The notes: generated by a model from the letters alone, not told the origin. A DNA stretch of 64,000 nucleotides from Clostridium sp. (GCF_021372645.1 NZ_JAJFUC010000053.1:16749-80748), one strand, 5' to 3'; positions 18,739 to 27,420 are shown, numbered from the stretch's first letter. A program made the numbers and translations.

Positions 18739-19880
18739 TATCGCATTCCACTTTTCAAATTATCAAATAATGGAAGTACAAATTCCAATAAAAAAGTAAC
18801 AATAAAAATAGCCATTATAACCACAAAAATCGGACTAATGAATCTAAGATACTTTTTTATTTGTTCAAATAATTTAAATTCTAAGTTATTCGATAATTCT
18901 TTAAAGCCTTCTTCTATCGTTCCGCTTTCTTCCCGTATTTTTACAATTGCCAATGTACATTTTGAGAATAATCCTGTTTTTTCCAAAGCTTCTGTAAGTG
19001 TTCTGCCATTTAAAATACTAAAATTTATCTCTTTTATTTTCTTTCTTAAATAATCAAAACTCATACTATCTTCGCAATATTCAAGAGCTTGTGAAATATT
19101 TATTCCTGTACTTGTTATTATTGAAAAAAGTAAAACCATAATATACTCAAAAAATGATTTCACTATATTTATTCTTGTAAATTTCTCAATATTAATTTTC
19201 TTAAATAAACACCTAAAAAGTATTATTAATATTAATCCCCACGAACTCATAGTTATCATTGTTAAAAATGGATTATTTTTAAATGTACTATTTATATCAT
19301 ATAAAAACTTACAGTTTGCAGGCAATTCAATATCCATAGCCTTATAAATTTCACAAAAATTTGGAATTACTTTATTTATTAAAAATATAATAAGTATTAT
19401 CATTGATGCAAACACAAATAACGGGTAAGCACTTGCATTTTTAATGTCTCTTTTTATAAAAAGAGATTTATCATAATAAACATTCAAGCCTTTTAATACC
19501 TCATATAATTTACCAGTATTTTCGCCTATATTAATTATTCCTATAAAAAATTCAGGGTATAAGTTTTTAAATTGTGCAAATCCTTCTGATAAACTTTTTC
19601 CTTGTTTTATAAGCACCAAAACTTTTAGTAAACTATTTTTATATGTTTTATTAGGTAAAATATCAGCAACCAATTCTAACGCTGCAGTTATTGATATTCC
19701 ATCCTTATAAAGTTGCGCTAAATTACTTGCAATTAATGATAATTGTTCTTCATTTACTTTAGTTTTAAATAGTAGTCCTAATCTTATATTATAAAAATTT
19801 AAATTCCCAAATACTTTACTGATATCCAAGTTTAATTTGGATTTTTCATTAATTTTATTTCTAGCATTACTACTATTCAC
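18738..19880 (-). CDS. pilC: Type II secretion/type IV pilus inner membrane platform protein
   Basis: 380-residue GspF/PilC platform protein with two T2SSF domains. Each has a cytoplasmic helical bundle and membrane helices: YPLFVFASMIILIIFLINKVIP near residues 150-172 (in parts) and FISPIFVVIMAIFIVTFLLEF near the C-terminus. The duplicated motif 'L..G.....AL......' appears at GISITAALELV and TGINISQALEYC. The protein anchors the assembly ATPase PilB at the membrane. Its start overlaps pilB by 8 bp. Confidence 0.88.
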   Translation of the reverse strand: MNSSNARNKINEKSKLNLDISKVFGNLNFYNIRLGLLFKTKVNEEQLSLIASNLAQLYKDGISITAALELVADILPNKTYKNSLLKVLVLIKQGKSLSEGFAQFKNLYPEFFIGIINIGENTGKLYEVLKGLNVYYDKSLFIKRDIKNASAYPLFVFASMIILIIFLINKVIPNFCEIYKAMDIELPANCKFLYDINSTFKNNPFLTMITMSSWGLILIILFRCLFKKINIEKFTRINIVKSFFEYIMVLLFSIITSTGINISQALEYCEDSMSFDYLRKKIKEINFSILNGRTLTEALEKTGLFSKCTLAIVKIREESGTIEEGFKELSNNLEFKLFEQIKKYLRFISPIFVVIMAIFIVTFLLEFVLPLFDNLKSGMR

Positions 19881-21228
19881 TTAATCTTTCTCCTTCTATA
19901 AACTCTAAATAATCACTGTTGGATATTTTCCCTTGGACTAACAATTTTTCTAAATCATATTTCATATTCTTATTTGATAGATAATTATTGTCTTCATGTA
20001 ATTCTTCTATATTTTTCTTATTTTCATCTTGCAAAAAGTAAACTGCACTAACAATTTGTCTGCCAGCATAACCAGAGAAGTTACAAGCCTTGCATCCACA
20101 TTTCTTATATATTATTCTTTCATTCAATGAATTTCCATAATCTATTTCTTTACATTTATCACATAAAGTTTTTATTAATCTTTGTGATATTATCCCAACT
20201 AATGCATCACTTAACAAATAAGGTTTAATACCCATGTTCTCTAACCTTATGTAAACTTCTCTTGCAGATTTACAGTGAATTGTGCTATATACCTTGTGAC
20301 CTGTAATTGATGCACGTACAGACATATTTGCAGTCTCCTCATCTCTTATCTCACCAATCATAATAACATCAGGGTCTTGCCGTAAAATACTCTTAAGTCC
20401 ATTTGAGAATGTTATACCTAATTTTTTATTTAAACTCATCTGGTTAATATTTTGCATAACAATTTCAACAGGATCTTCCACGGTTGTGACATTCAAGGAT
20501 TTTGAATCAATTTCCTTTAACATTGTATATAAAGTTGTACTTTTACCAGAACCAGTTGGACCATTTACCAAAACTAATCCATTATTTAATGATATTATCT
20601 TTCTAATAAGTTTAATTTGCTCTTCTGAAAACCCTAAATCTTCAAGGTTATAATCAAAATTATCACAATATAATATTCTTATAACTAGTTTCTCTCCATA
20701 TACTAAAGGGATAGATGATACTCTTAAATCATATTTTGCTTCATTATATTCAATCATTATTTTTCCATCTTGAGGTCTTCGTTTTTCTGTTATATCCATA
20801 TTAGCCTTCAGTTTTATCTTTGATGCAAGCGTTATATATTCACTTGAATCTATTTTATGAACCAAAACTAAGGTACCATTTATTCTATACCTGACATAAA
20901 CACAATTCTTTTGAGGCTCTAAGTGAATATCACTAACTTTATCTTTTATTGCATTGAATATTAAAACATCTTCTAACGTTCTGTCTTCCATTCCAAAAAT
21001 TATGTTCTTTAAATTTTCATAGTTTTTTTCTTCTATCTCCTTTATAACTATATCTTTATTATATATAAATCTTAAATATTCTTTAGCTTCTTCGGTTGCT
21101 TCATATGTCAAAACTATAATTTCATCTGATTTTTCTTTTATTGGAATAACCTTATATTTTTCACATATTTCTTTTTTTAGGTTCTTTGCAGTTTTTAAAT
21201 CGACATCTTTGATTTCATATTCTCTAAT
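19873..21228 (-). CDS. pilB: Type IV pilus assembly ATPase PilB (AUU start proposed)
   Basis: GspE/PilB-type secretion ATPase. It has an N-terminal MshEN-like region, the catalytic domain with Walker A GPTGSGKSTTLY, an Asp box and the Walker B region PDVIMIGEIRDEETA. A tetracysteine zinc site follows (CDKCKE and CGCKACNFSG). No ATG, GTG or TTG gives the whole protein. The first usable standard start is a TTG at 21111, which has no ribosome-binding site and removes about 39 coding residues. The frame stays open to a stop at 21232-21234 and contains an AGGTGG motif. ATT at 21226-21228 lies 7 nt after that motif, giving 451 residues. A frameshift or a sequencing error is the alternative. Confidence 0.85.
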   Translation of the reverse strand: MREYEIKDVDLKTAKNLKKEICEKYKVIPIKEKSDEIIVLTYEATEEAKEYLRFIYNKDIVIKEIEEKNYENLKNIIFGMEDRTLEDVLIFNAIKDKVSDIHLEPQKNCVYVRYRINGTLVLVHKIDSSEYITLASKIKLKANMDITEKRRPQDGKIMIEYNEAKYDLRVSSIPLVYGEKLVIRILYCDNFDYNLEDLGFSEEQIKLIRKIISLNNGLVLVNGPTGSGKSTTLYTMLKEIDSKSLNVTTVEDPVEIVMQNINQMSLNKKLGITFSNGLKSILRQDPDVIMIGEIRDEETANMSVRASITGHKVYSTIHCKSAREVYIRLENMGIKPYLLSDALVGIISQRLIKTLCDKCKEIDYGNSLNERIIYKKCGCKACNFSGYAGRQIVSAVYFLQDENKKNIEELHEDNNYLSNKNMKYDLEKLLVQGKISNSDYLEFIEGERLSE

Positions 21229-21452
21229 CTTAATTCCACCTATCTATTATATTTTTTACATATTATGTTTTAATTGAATTAATATAACATATGTAAAATT
21301 TTAGACTAAAATTTAAATTAATATACATATTTTTCTAATAATTTCATTTTGTTGATAGCTTAAATTATGAAAATGTTTTAAACTAAACTTATTCCTATAT
21401 AGATACCTAAAACATAGAATTAAACTACTCTATCATTTCTAATTAAAAAATC

Positions 21453-21479
21453 CTCGACAACACATAACATATTGTCGAG
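21453..21479 (-). terminator. Hairpin terminator after the 51-codon frame
   Basis: Stem CTCGACAA paired with TTGTCGAG, followed on the minus strand by a run of six U residues within GAUUUUUUAAUU. It lies 4 bp beyond the stop of the small frame at 21484-21639. Confidence 0.75.
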
Positions 21480-21483
21480 AATT

Positions 21484-21639
21484 TTAATTTAAGTTAATTC
21501 TTTCTATTTTGGTTTTAGGTGCCTCTTGTCCAGCTCTAAACTCTTCATTTATTGTAATATCTACCTTATAACCTGATACCATTTTAATAACATCTTCGCG
21601 TACTTCCATAGGATTATATTTTAAGTAATATTTTCCCAT
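21484..21639 (-). CDS. Possible small protein or gene remnant (51 codons)
   Basis: Begins at an ATG (MGKYYLKYNPMEVRED) and ends ...APKTKIERINLN just before a good terminator. The frame is open for about 13 more codons upstream (IVKILHDKTLY before the ATG) but has no standard start and no ribosome-binding site. The composition is protein-like, and the terminator implies a transcript ends here. I do not recognise the family. It could be the C-terminal end of a decayed larger gene. Confidence 0.4.
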   Translation of the reverse strand: MGKYYLKYNPMEVREDVIKMVSGYKVDITINEEFRAGQEAPKTKIERINLN

Positions 21640-21692
21640 ATATAATGTTTTATCATGTAATATTTTTACAATTAAATTCTATTAAATAATAA

Positions 21693-21727
21693 AAATGCCA
21701 CATATTCATTACTGAATATTGTGGTAT
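21693..21727 (-). terminator. Terminator of the GNAT gene
   Basis: Stem TGCCACATATTCA paired with TGAATATTGTGGTA with one mismatch, then UUUUUAUUAUU on the minus strand. It closely resembles the hairpin at 22275-22305. Confidence 0.75.
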
Positions 21728-21742
21728 TCTACTGATCAATAT

Positions 21743-22165
21743 TTATTCTATAAAGCCTCTATTCTTCATTTTTTCTTTGTTAAGAAATAATGCCATCCCT
21801 GTTTTCATTTTTCTTAAATTCATTTTTTCATAAAATTTTTCTTTTCCAGGTGAAGCATATAATATAACATTACATGTAGGCACAGATTTTAATATACTAT
21901 TAATAATTGTTTTTCCTATATTTTTCCCTTGATATTCAGGTAATACTGCTACATCATATATTGCAGCTTGATATATTCCATCTGAAATAGCCCGTCCAAA
22001 ACCAATCATCTTATTATTGTCCAACACAAATACAACAGTATAGCTATTCTCAAAAGCTTTTTTATGTACTTCACCTCCATAATAAGACATTCCAACTGTT
22101 TTTAATATTGTAGATACACAATTCCAATCTATATTTTTACAATCATATTGAATTTTTAAATTCAT
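21743..22165 (-). CDS. GNAT family N-acetyltransferase
   Basis: 140-residue acetyltransferase. The acetyl-CoA-binding motif is LPEYQGKNIGKTIINSIL (about residues 83-100), preceded by the beta strand AAIYDVAV. Near the C-terminus KEKFYEKMNLRKMKTGMALF is the typical 'FYEK.GF' ending. I chose the ATG at 22165 because AAGGAGA lies 6 nt upstream. The frame stays open 41 codons further, but that extension overlaps the rubrerythrin terminator. The substrate is unknown. Confidence 0.85.
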   Translation of the reverse strand: MNLKIQYDCKNIDWNCVSTILKTVGMSYYGGEVHKKAFENSYTVVFVLDNNKMIGFGRAISDGIYQAAIYDVAVLPEYQGKNIGKTIINSILKSVPTCNVILYASPGKEKFYEKMNLRKMKTGMALFLNKEKMKNRGFIE

Positions 22166-22274
22166 CTCGTTCTCCTTTGCCAATTTACTTTTTATAGATT
22201 TTAGTATACACTCTGACGTAAGGTAAGAGTCAATTGTTTTATAAATTTGCTTTTTTTCATTGCTAAATTTAAAA

Positions 22275-22305
22275 ATACCACAACTCATTTCTGAAATTGT
22301 GGTAT
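22275..22305 (-). terminator. Terminator of the rubrerythrin gene
   Basis: Stem ATACCACAA paired with TTGTGGTAT, then UUUUUAAAUUU on the minus strand, 43 bp beyond the rubrerythrin stop. It is similar in sequence to the next terminator downstream (21693-21727). Confidence 0.7.
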
Positions 22306-22347
22306 ATTAATTCTAGGTTCAAATTATGATTTAATTCATTCATTAGA

Positions 22348-22896
22348 TTATTCTGGATTACACTTCGGCATAAAATAAGCTTTTGAAAAACCACAACATG
22401 GGCAATTATTAGGAGCCATCTCCCCCTCATGTATATATCCACAATTCATACATACCCAATTAATAGGATAATTTGATGAAAATATCCCTTTTTTAAATCT
22501 ATTAAATAAATTAGTAAAGATTTCGGCATGAGATTCTTCCGCCTCACTTAATTCTTTATAAAAACGAGCTATTTCATCTAGCCCTTCATCTAAAGCTATT
22601 TTTTCATATTTCTTGTAAAGTTCAACGACATTATCCTCTCTCTCCACACCAAATTTTAGATTATCTTCTGTATTTTGGATTAACCCCAGGAATTTTTTAT
22701 AGGCTGCTCTAGAGTGTGCTAATTCATTACCTGCAATCCTTTCAAAAATATCTGCTATCCATAAGTAACCTTCATTCCTAGCCTTTTCGGCAAACATTAT
22801 ATAAATATTATTAGTTCTACATTCAACGGCAAAGGTTCTATAAAGATTTTTTTCAGTTTCAGTACCATTTAAATTATTGATATTTAACACTCCCAT
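22348..22896 (-). CDS. Rubrerythrin family protein
   Basis: Non-haem di-iron peroxidase-type protein of 182 residues used by anaerobes against hydrogen peroxide. The ferritin-like four-helix domain (about residues 1-140) carries the iron-ligand patterns ECRTNNIYIMFAEKAR, FERIAGNELAHSRAA and LSEAEESHAEIF. The C-terminus is a rubredoxin-type iron site, CMNCGYIHEG and CPCCGFSKA. It is a single gene with its own terminator. No convincing PerR box was seen upstream. Confidence 0.92.
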   Translation of the reverse strand: MGVLNINNLNGTETEKNLYRTFAVECRTNNIYIMFAEKARNEGYLWIADIFERIAGNELAHSRAAYKKFLGLIQNTEDNLKFGVEREDNVVELYKKYEKIALDEGLDEIARFYKELSEAEESHAEIFTNLFNRFKKGIFSSNYPINWVCMNCGYIHEGEMAPNNCPCCGFSKAYFMPKCNPE

Positions 22897-23062
22897 AAAT
22901 CACTACAATTAATCTTATGCTGAATACCATTAACTAATTACTAGTTCTTTTAAACCATTATTTCATCAAGTTTTATCAAATATACATTTGTATTCCATCC
23001 CAAATAATATTATAATATTCCTAAATTTAGAATTCCACTTCTACTTCGCTTACATATATCAA

Positions 23063-23151
23063 TCTAGAAATAAAGGGGGCTTGCTTTTGAGGAGTGTTAC
23101 ATCAAAATCTTTAGTAATGGGAGTAAATGCATGCCCCCTTATTTCGGTAGG
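23063..23151. repeat. 3' hairpin element (AAATAAAGGG type), copy A
   Basis: Imperfect inverted repeat: GAAATAAAGGGGGCTTGC on the left and GCATGCCCCCTTATTTCGG on the right, with a loop region of about 50 bp. It shares AAATAAAGGG, the internal TTACATCA and TTATTTCG with the element at 27361-27420. It lies downstream of the lipoprotein gene and upstream of rubrerythrin, so it may act as a terminator. The rest of the 22897-23186 gap shows nothing coding. Confidence 0.55.
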
Positions 23152-23186
23152 ATATATGACAAAGTACAGTTTCCACGCTAAATATC

Positions 23187-24194
23187 TTAACTCTTATAAT
23201 CTAAAAACCTATAATCTACAGAGTCTTTAGATACTGCACTTATACTACCATCTTGTGTATATGTATAAATTTGTTCCTCATTAGTATTTCCACTATTACA
23301 TCCAATAAATAAAACATTTCCATTTTCATCTATTTTTAATCCCTTTTTTGTTTTTACCACAGTTGGGAAATCATAAACTAATCTTTTTGCTTTGTTATTT
23401 TTTAATTCATACAATGAACTGATATTATCAGAAATTTTTCCAGTAAAATATATTTTTTCTTTATTTATAATTATATCTGAAAGTTCTTCTATCTTATCTG
23501 TTAAAAGCTTAACATCCTTTGTTTTCTTATCTATCATTACTAATTCTTTCTTGTTTTCTAATGTTAACTGTAAGAATACCACATTATCTAAAGTTCCCTT
23601 TATAAATGCTAAATATCCTCCTTCAATTTTATAAAGTAACTCTTCTTTATTTTCTTTTATGTTATATGTAAATAATCCATTCAAACCATCATTGCTAACT
23701 CCATAATATACCAAAGTATTAACATCATACCAATCATATAAATTTCCCGATATTGAAACATTAGATTTCATTTCTATTTCTTTATTTCCATTTGTATCAA
23801 ATACTTTTAGCTTAAGACCATTATCTTCTATAAAATATGATATATATCCTGCATCTTTAGATAATTTAAGGTCACTATAACCTAAATCCTTAATTTCAAA
23901 CTTATATCCATTACGCACTACATAAGATTTCCCTTCTTCAATGGATATATAACTCGAACTGCTTTTATCATAAGCACAAATAATATTGTTACCTTTCATT
24001 TGTTCATATTGGTCATTTTGATAATTATATAACTTATAAATTCCTTCTTCATTTTTTAATACAGCTCCTGAATTCAATTTAATATCCTCTGCTACATTAG
24101 GTACTTTTTCTTTTTGAGATGAACATCCTAGTGTAAACAGAGGAAGAACAATGAAAGCTAAAATACTCAAGCACTTTCTTTTTAATGATTTCAT
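23187..24194 (-). CDS. Secreted lipoprotein, beta-propeller-like, unknown function
   Basis: 335 residues with a basic start, a hydrophobic core (LSILAFIVLPLFTLGC) and a lipobox-like cysteine near residue 24, so probably a membrane-anchored lipoprotein. The rest is repeated short beta segments with acidic turns (GYISYFIEDNGLKLKVFDTN, KIYFTGKISDNISSLYELK), as in TolB/DUF5050-type propellers. I do not recognise a specific family. It is followed by dapF upstream and by a hairpin element downstream. Confidence 0.75.
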   Translation of the reverse strand: MKSLKRKCLSILAFIVLPLFTLGCSSQKEKVPNVAEDIKLNSGAVLKNEEGIYKLYNYQNDQYEQMKGNNIICAYDKSSSSYISIEEGKSYVVRNGYKFEIKDLGYSDLKLSKDAGYISYFIEDNGLKLKVFDTNGNKEIEMKSNVSISGNLYDWYDVNTLVYYGVSNDGLNGLFTYNIKENKEELLYKIEGGYLAFIKGTLDNVVFLQLTLENKKELVMIDKKTKDVKLLTDKIEELSDIIINKEKIYFTGKISDNISSLYELKNNKAKRLVYDFPTVVKTKKGLKIDENGNVLFIGCNSGNTNEEQIYTYTQDGSISAVSKDSVDYRFLDYKS

Positions 24195-24237
24195 TTCTCT
24201 CCCTCTTCTTCAATGATTTTGACTCAAAAGTTTCACT

Positions 24238-25065
24238 TTACAAAGAAATCTTACCTTCAAAAGACACTTCTGCTGGTCCTTTCATATATACATTTTTCTC
24301 CAGAACTTCTATAATTAGTTCACCACCTGGTGCCTTAACAAAAATCTCTTTTTCCTTATCTACAAGTCCTAATTTCTTAGCTACTACTACGGATGCACAG
24401 CATCCAGTTCCACAAGCAAGAGTTGCGCCAGCACCTCTCTCCCATGTATTAACTCTTATATGGGTTTCATCAATTATTTTTACAAAATTAATATTACTTC
24501 CTTCTTTAAATAAATCAAGTTTTTCTATTTTAGAACCTTCTTCTACTACATTGTATTCTTTATCTTCTTCAAAAATAATTGTATGAGGAACTCCTACTAA
24601 TACTGTAGTCATTTTATAAGTCTTATTATCTACAGTAATTTCACGTTCTATAAGACTTTCTATATTGTTTAATGGTATATCAAGTCCATCATAAGATGGA
24701 TTTCCCATATATACTCTTACATATTTAACTTTGTCATTTTCTAATATTATCTCAATTTCTTTAACTCCATCACCAGTTTCAACTGAAAATTTATTACCAT
24801 TTGCTATTTGATGTTCATAAACATACTTTCCAAAACACCTTATAGCATTTCCGCACATATTAGCCCTTGATCCATCTGCATTTATTATGACCATCTTGGC
24901 ATTAGCTACTTCTGATTTTCTAACAATAACTAATCCATCTGCCCCAATTCCAAAATGTCTATCACAAAGTTTTTTAGCAAGTAAACATTCCTCCTTAATC
25001 TCATAATTAAAATCTTCAATAAATATAAAATCATTTCCAGCCCCTTGCATTTTATAGAAATTCAT
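24238..25065 (-). CDS. dapF: Diaminopimelate epimerase
   Basis: Converts LL- to meso-diaminopimelate for lysine and peptidoglycan. The 275-residue protein has both catalytic cysteines in their motifs: NADGSRANMCGNAIRCFG (about residues 64-81) and ACGTGCCASVVVA (about 216-228). The N-terminal MNFYKMQGAGNDFIFIED is typical. The MurE encoded at 41002-42465 carries the meso-DAP motif, so this gene supplies its substrate. Confidence 0.95.
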   Translation of the reverse strand: MNFYKMQGAGNDFIFIEDFNYEIKEECLLAKKLCDRHFGIGADGLVIVRKSEVANAKMVIINADGSRANMCGNAIRCFGKYVYEHQIANGNKFSVETGDGVKEIEIILENDKVKYVRVYMGNPSYDGLDIPLNNIESLIEREITVDNKTYKMTTVLVGVPHTIIFEEDKEYNVVEEGSKIEKLDLFKEGSNINFVKIIDETHIRVNTWERGAGATLACGTGCCASVVVAKKLGLVDKEKEIFVKAPGGELIIEVLEKNVYMKGPAEVSFEGKISL

Positions 25066-25354
25066 TTAAATTCCTCCCACTCTATAGTTTAACTATTTAT
25101 ATTACATATATTGAAAAAAATACTTATAATTATATCAATAATTATTTCTTTCTATAATCTAGTGATGAATAATATCCATAAGCTTAAATTATAACTTATT
25201 TGATAAGTTTTTCATATATTTTCTATAATTTTTTTCTTAATTTCAGCAATTTTTACTATATATTTTTTTATTCTTTATTATATACGCATATTAATATACT
25301 TTTATAAACTTATTAAATCTTAATATCCATTTCTTCTTCATACCTTGCTAATAA
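25066..25354. other. AT-rich divergent intergenic region
   Basis: Space between the divergent dapF and rqcH starts. It is extremely AT-rich with many T runs. I saw no open frame or RNA gene. It presumably holds the dapF promoter, which I could not place. The rqcH promoter and a repeat element follow to the right. Confidence 0.6.
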
Positions 25355-25384
25355 TTGATAATCATATAGCTATAATGTTATAAT
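25355..25384 (+). promoter_or_regulatory. Predicted sigma-A promoter of rqcH
   Basis: TTGATA and a perfect TATAAT separated by 18 nt, 120 bp before the rqcH start codon. If used, the leader RNA would contain the complete inverted-repeat element at 25395-25480. Confidence 0.5.
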
Positions 25385-25394
25385 ATTCTTAGCC

Positions 25395-25480
25395 AGGCAC
25401 ATTCAAAAAATAATAAGTCAGTATGCTAGTGTATTTTTCTTATAAGAAAGCTCGACTCATTATTTTCTTTTCACGTGCCT
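25395..25480. repeat. Inverted-repeat element in the rqcH leader
   Basis: The ends AGGCAC..ATTCAAAAAATAATAAGTC and GACTCATTATTTTC..GTGCCT are complementary over about 25 positions with a few mismatches. Its left half is repeated at 5754-5781. Related ends (AAGGCATAT..) occur at 47584-47642. It lies between the predicted promoter and the start codon of rqcH, so its RNA would form a long hairpin about 25 nt before the gene. MITE-like origin is inferred. Confidence 0.6.
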
Positions 25481-25504
25481 TACACCAAGAAAGGATGACA
25501 TAAA

Positions 25505-27238
25505 ATGGCATTAGATGGTATCTACTTATATAGTTTAGTCGATGATTTAAAGAAATCAATATTAAATTCAAAAATAGATAAAATAAATCAACCTGAAAAA
25601 GATGAAATTATTTTAACTATACGAAAAGACCGTAGTAACATAAAACTTTTAATTTCTGCATCTCCTAGATTTGCTAGAATTCATTTAACAAATTCAATTA
25701 AAGCAAATCCAATAAAAGCTCCTATGTATTTAATGGTTCTTAGAAAATACATATTAGGAGGCAGGATTATTAGCCTTACTCAAAAAGATAATGATAGAAT
25801 TTTAATAATAGAAATTGAAAATAGAGATGAATTAGGTTTTGATAGTATATACTCCCTTATTGTTGAAATAATGGGACGTCACTCTAACATTACTTTAGTT
25901 AGAAATAGAGACAACAAAGTCATGGAATCCATAAAACACATTACACCCGATATAAATAGCTTTAGAGTATTGTACCCTGGAGTGAATTATGTTTATCCTC
26001 CATCATCTACTAAATTAAATCCCTTTTCTATTTCTTATGAAGAATTAAATTCTTTTATAAGTAATAATTCTATTATTTTTGATATTAATTTTTACTCTAA
26101 TTGTTTTACTGGAGTAAGTAAATTATTATCTAGCGATTTATATTATAACATTATTAAAGCTAATAATTCACCTACTAGACATGAAATTTATGAAAAATTT
26201 AATGAATTTATAAATAATTTACATAAAAATATATCATATAATATATTTACAAACAAATTCGGCATTTTAAAGGACTTTTATTCATTAAAATTAAATTCCT
26301 TAGAAGATAATTTTTTATTAATTCCTTATAATGACCCTAATACTTTAATGGATGCTTTTTATGAAAGAAAAGATAAACAAGATAGGCTACAAAATAAATC
26401 TATTGATTTACAAAAGCTTATACATACAAACATTGAAAGATGTAATAAAAAATCACGAATACTTAATGAAAATCTTAATGAATGTGCAGAAAAAGATTCT
26501 TTAAGAATAAAAGGAGATCTTCTAACTTCTTATATCTATAGTATTAAAAAGGGAGATAGTGATTGTACTGTATTAAATTTTTATAATGAGAATGAAGAAG
26601 AATATCTAAAGATCTCTTTAGATAAAACAAAAACTCCTTCTGAAAATGTTCAGCGTTATTATAAAAAGTATAACAAACTCAAATCATCAGAAGAATATGC
26701 TAAAGTTCAGCTTGAAAAAAATATTGAAGAAATAGAATATTTAAATTCTGTTCTTACTAACATTATAAATGCTGAAAGTTATGATGAAATTGACGAAATA
26801 AAAAACGAGTTAATTGAAACTAAATATATAAGATTCAGAAAGAATAATAAAAGTTCAAGGAAATCAAAAACTTCTAAGCCGCATCATTTTGTTTCAAGTG
26901 ATGGAATTGATATCTATGTAGGAAAAAATAACTTACAAAATGATTATTTAAGTTTAAAATTTGCAAACAAAAATTATCTTTGGCTACATGCAAAAGATAT
27001 TCCAGGTTCACATGTTATTATTTGTTCTTTTGATATTCCTAATAAAACTCTTGAAGAAGCTGCAATAATTGCAGGGTTTTATAGCAAGGGAAAAGATTCT
27101 TTAAAATTACCTATTGATTATACAAAAGTTAAAGAATTAAAAAAACCAAGCGGATCAAAGCCTGGTATGGTTATTTATCATACTAACAAGACTTTAATTA
27201 TAAATCCAAATGATTTTAATACTTTATTTAATGTATAA
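25505..27238 (+). CDS. rqcH: Ribosome quality control protein RqcH (NFACT family)
   Basis: Binds obstructed 50S subunits and adds C-terminal alanine tails that mark stalled peptides for degradation. The 577-residue protein has the NFACT-N domain (residues 1 to about 280), a helical coiled-coil middle (about 285-430), and the NFACT-R domain with YLWLHAKDIPGSHVII near residues 495-510. Residues D97-R98, the pair known to matter in B. subtilis RqcH, are present at the same positions. It was formerly called a fibronectin-binding protein. It is one of the few plus-strand genes in this half. Confidence 0.94.
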   Translation: MALDGIYLYSLVDDLKKSILNSKIDKINQPEKDEIILTIRKDRSNIKLLISASPRFARIHLTNSIKANPIKAPMYLMVLRKYILGGRIISLTQKDNDRILIIEIENRDELGFDSIYSLIVEIMGRHSNITLVRNRDNKVMESIKHITPDINSFRVLYPGVNYVYPPSSTKLNPFSISYEELNSFISNNSIIFDINFYSNCFTGVSKLLSSDLYYNIIKANNSPTRHEIYEKFNEFINNLHKNISYNIFTNKFGILKDFYSLKLNSLEDNFLLIPYNDPNTLMDAFYERKDKQDRLQNKSIDLQKLIHTNIERCNKKSRILNENLNECAEKDSLRIKGDLLTSYIYSIKKGDSDCTVLNFYNENEEEYLKISLDKTKTPSENVQRYYKKYNKLKSSEEYAKVQLEKNIEEIEYLNSVLTNIINAESYDEIDEIKNELIETKYIRFRKNNKSSRKSKTSKPHHFVSSDGIDIYVGKNNLQNDYLSLKFANKNYLWLHAKDIPGSHVIICSFDIPNKTLEEAAIIAGFYSKGKDSLKLPIDYTKVKELKKPSGSKPGMVIYHTNKTLIINPNDFNTLFNV

Positions 27239-27360
27239 TTTACATTAGCGGTTATTAACTTAAAATTTACAAGCATTAAATTCATATCTATATGCTTTAT
27301 AAATATTAATAGATATATACAAATTTGAATTTACTCTTATACTATAAATGTATATCTAAG

Positions 27361-27420
27361 ACTAGAAATAAAGGGCACTCTTTTGTGAATTATTACATCA
27401 GAGTACACTTTATTTCGATA
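27361..27420. repeat. 3' hairpin element (AAATAAAGGG type), copy B
   Basis: GAAATAAAGGGCACTC pairs imperfectly with GAGTACACTTTATTTCG around a loop containing TTACATCA. It lies between the convergent ends of rqcH and the RpiR-type regulator, a place suited to a bidirectional terminator. It is related to the hairpin at 23063-23151. Confidence 0.55.
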
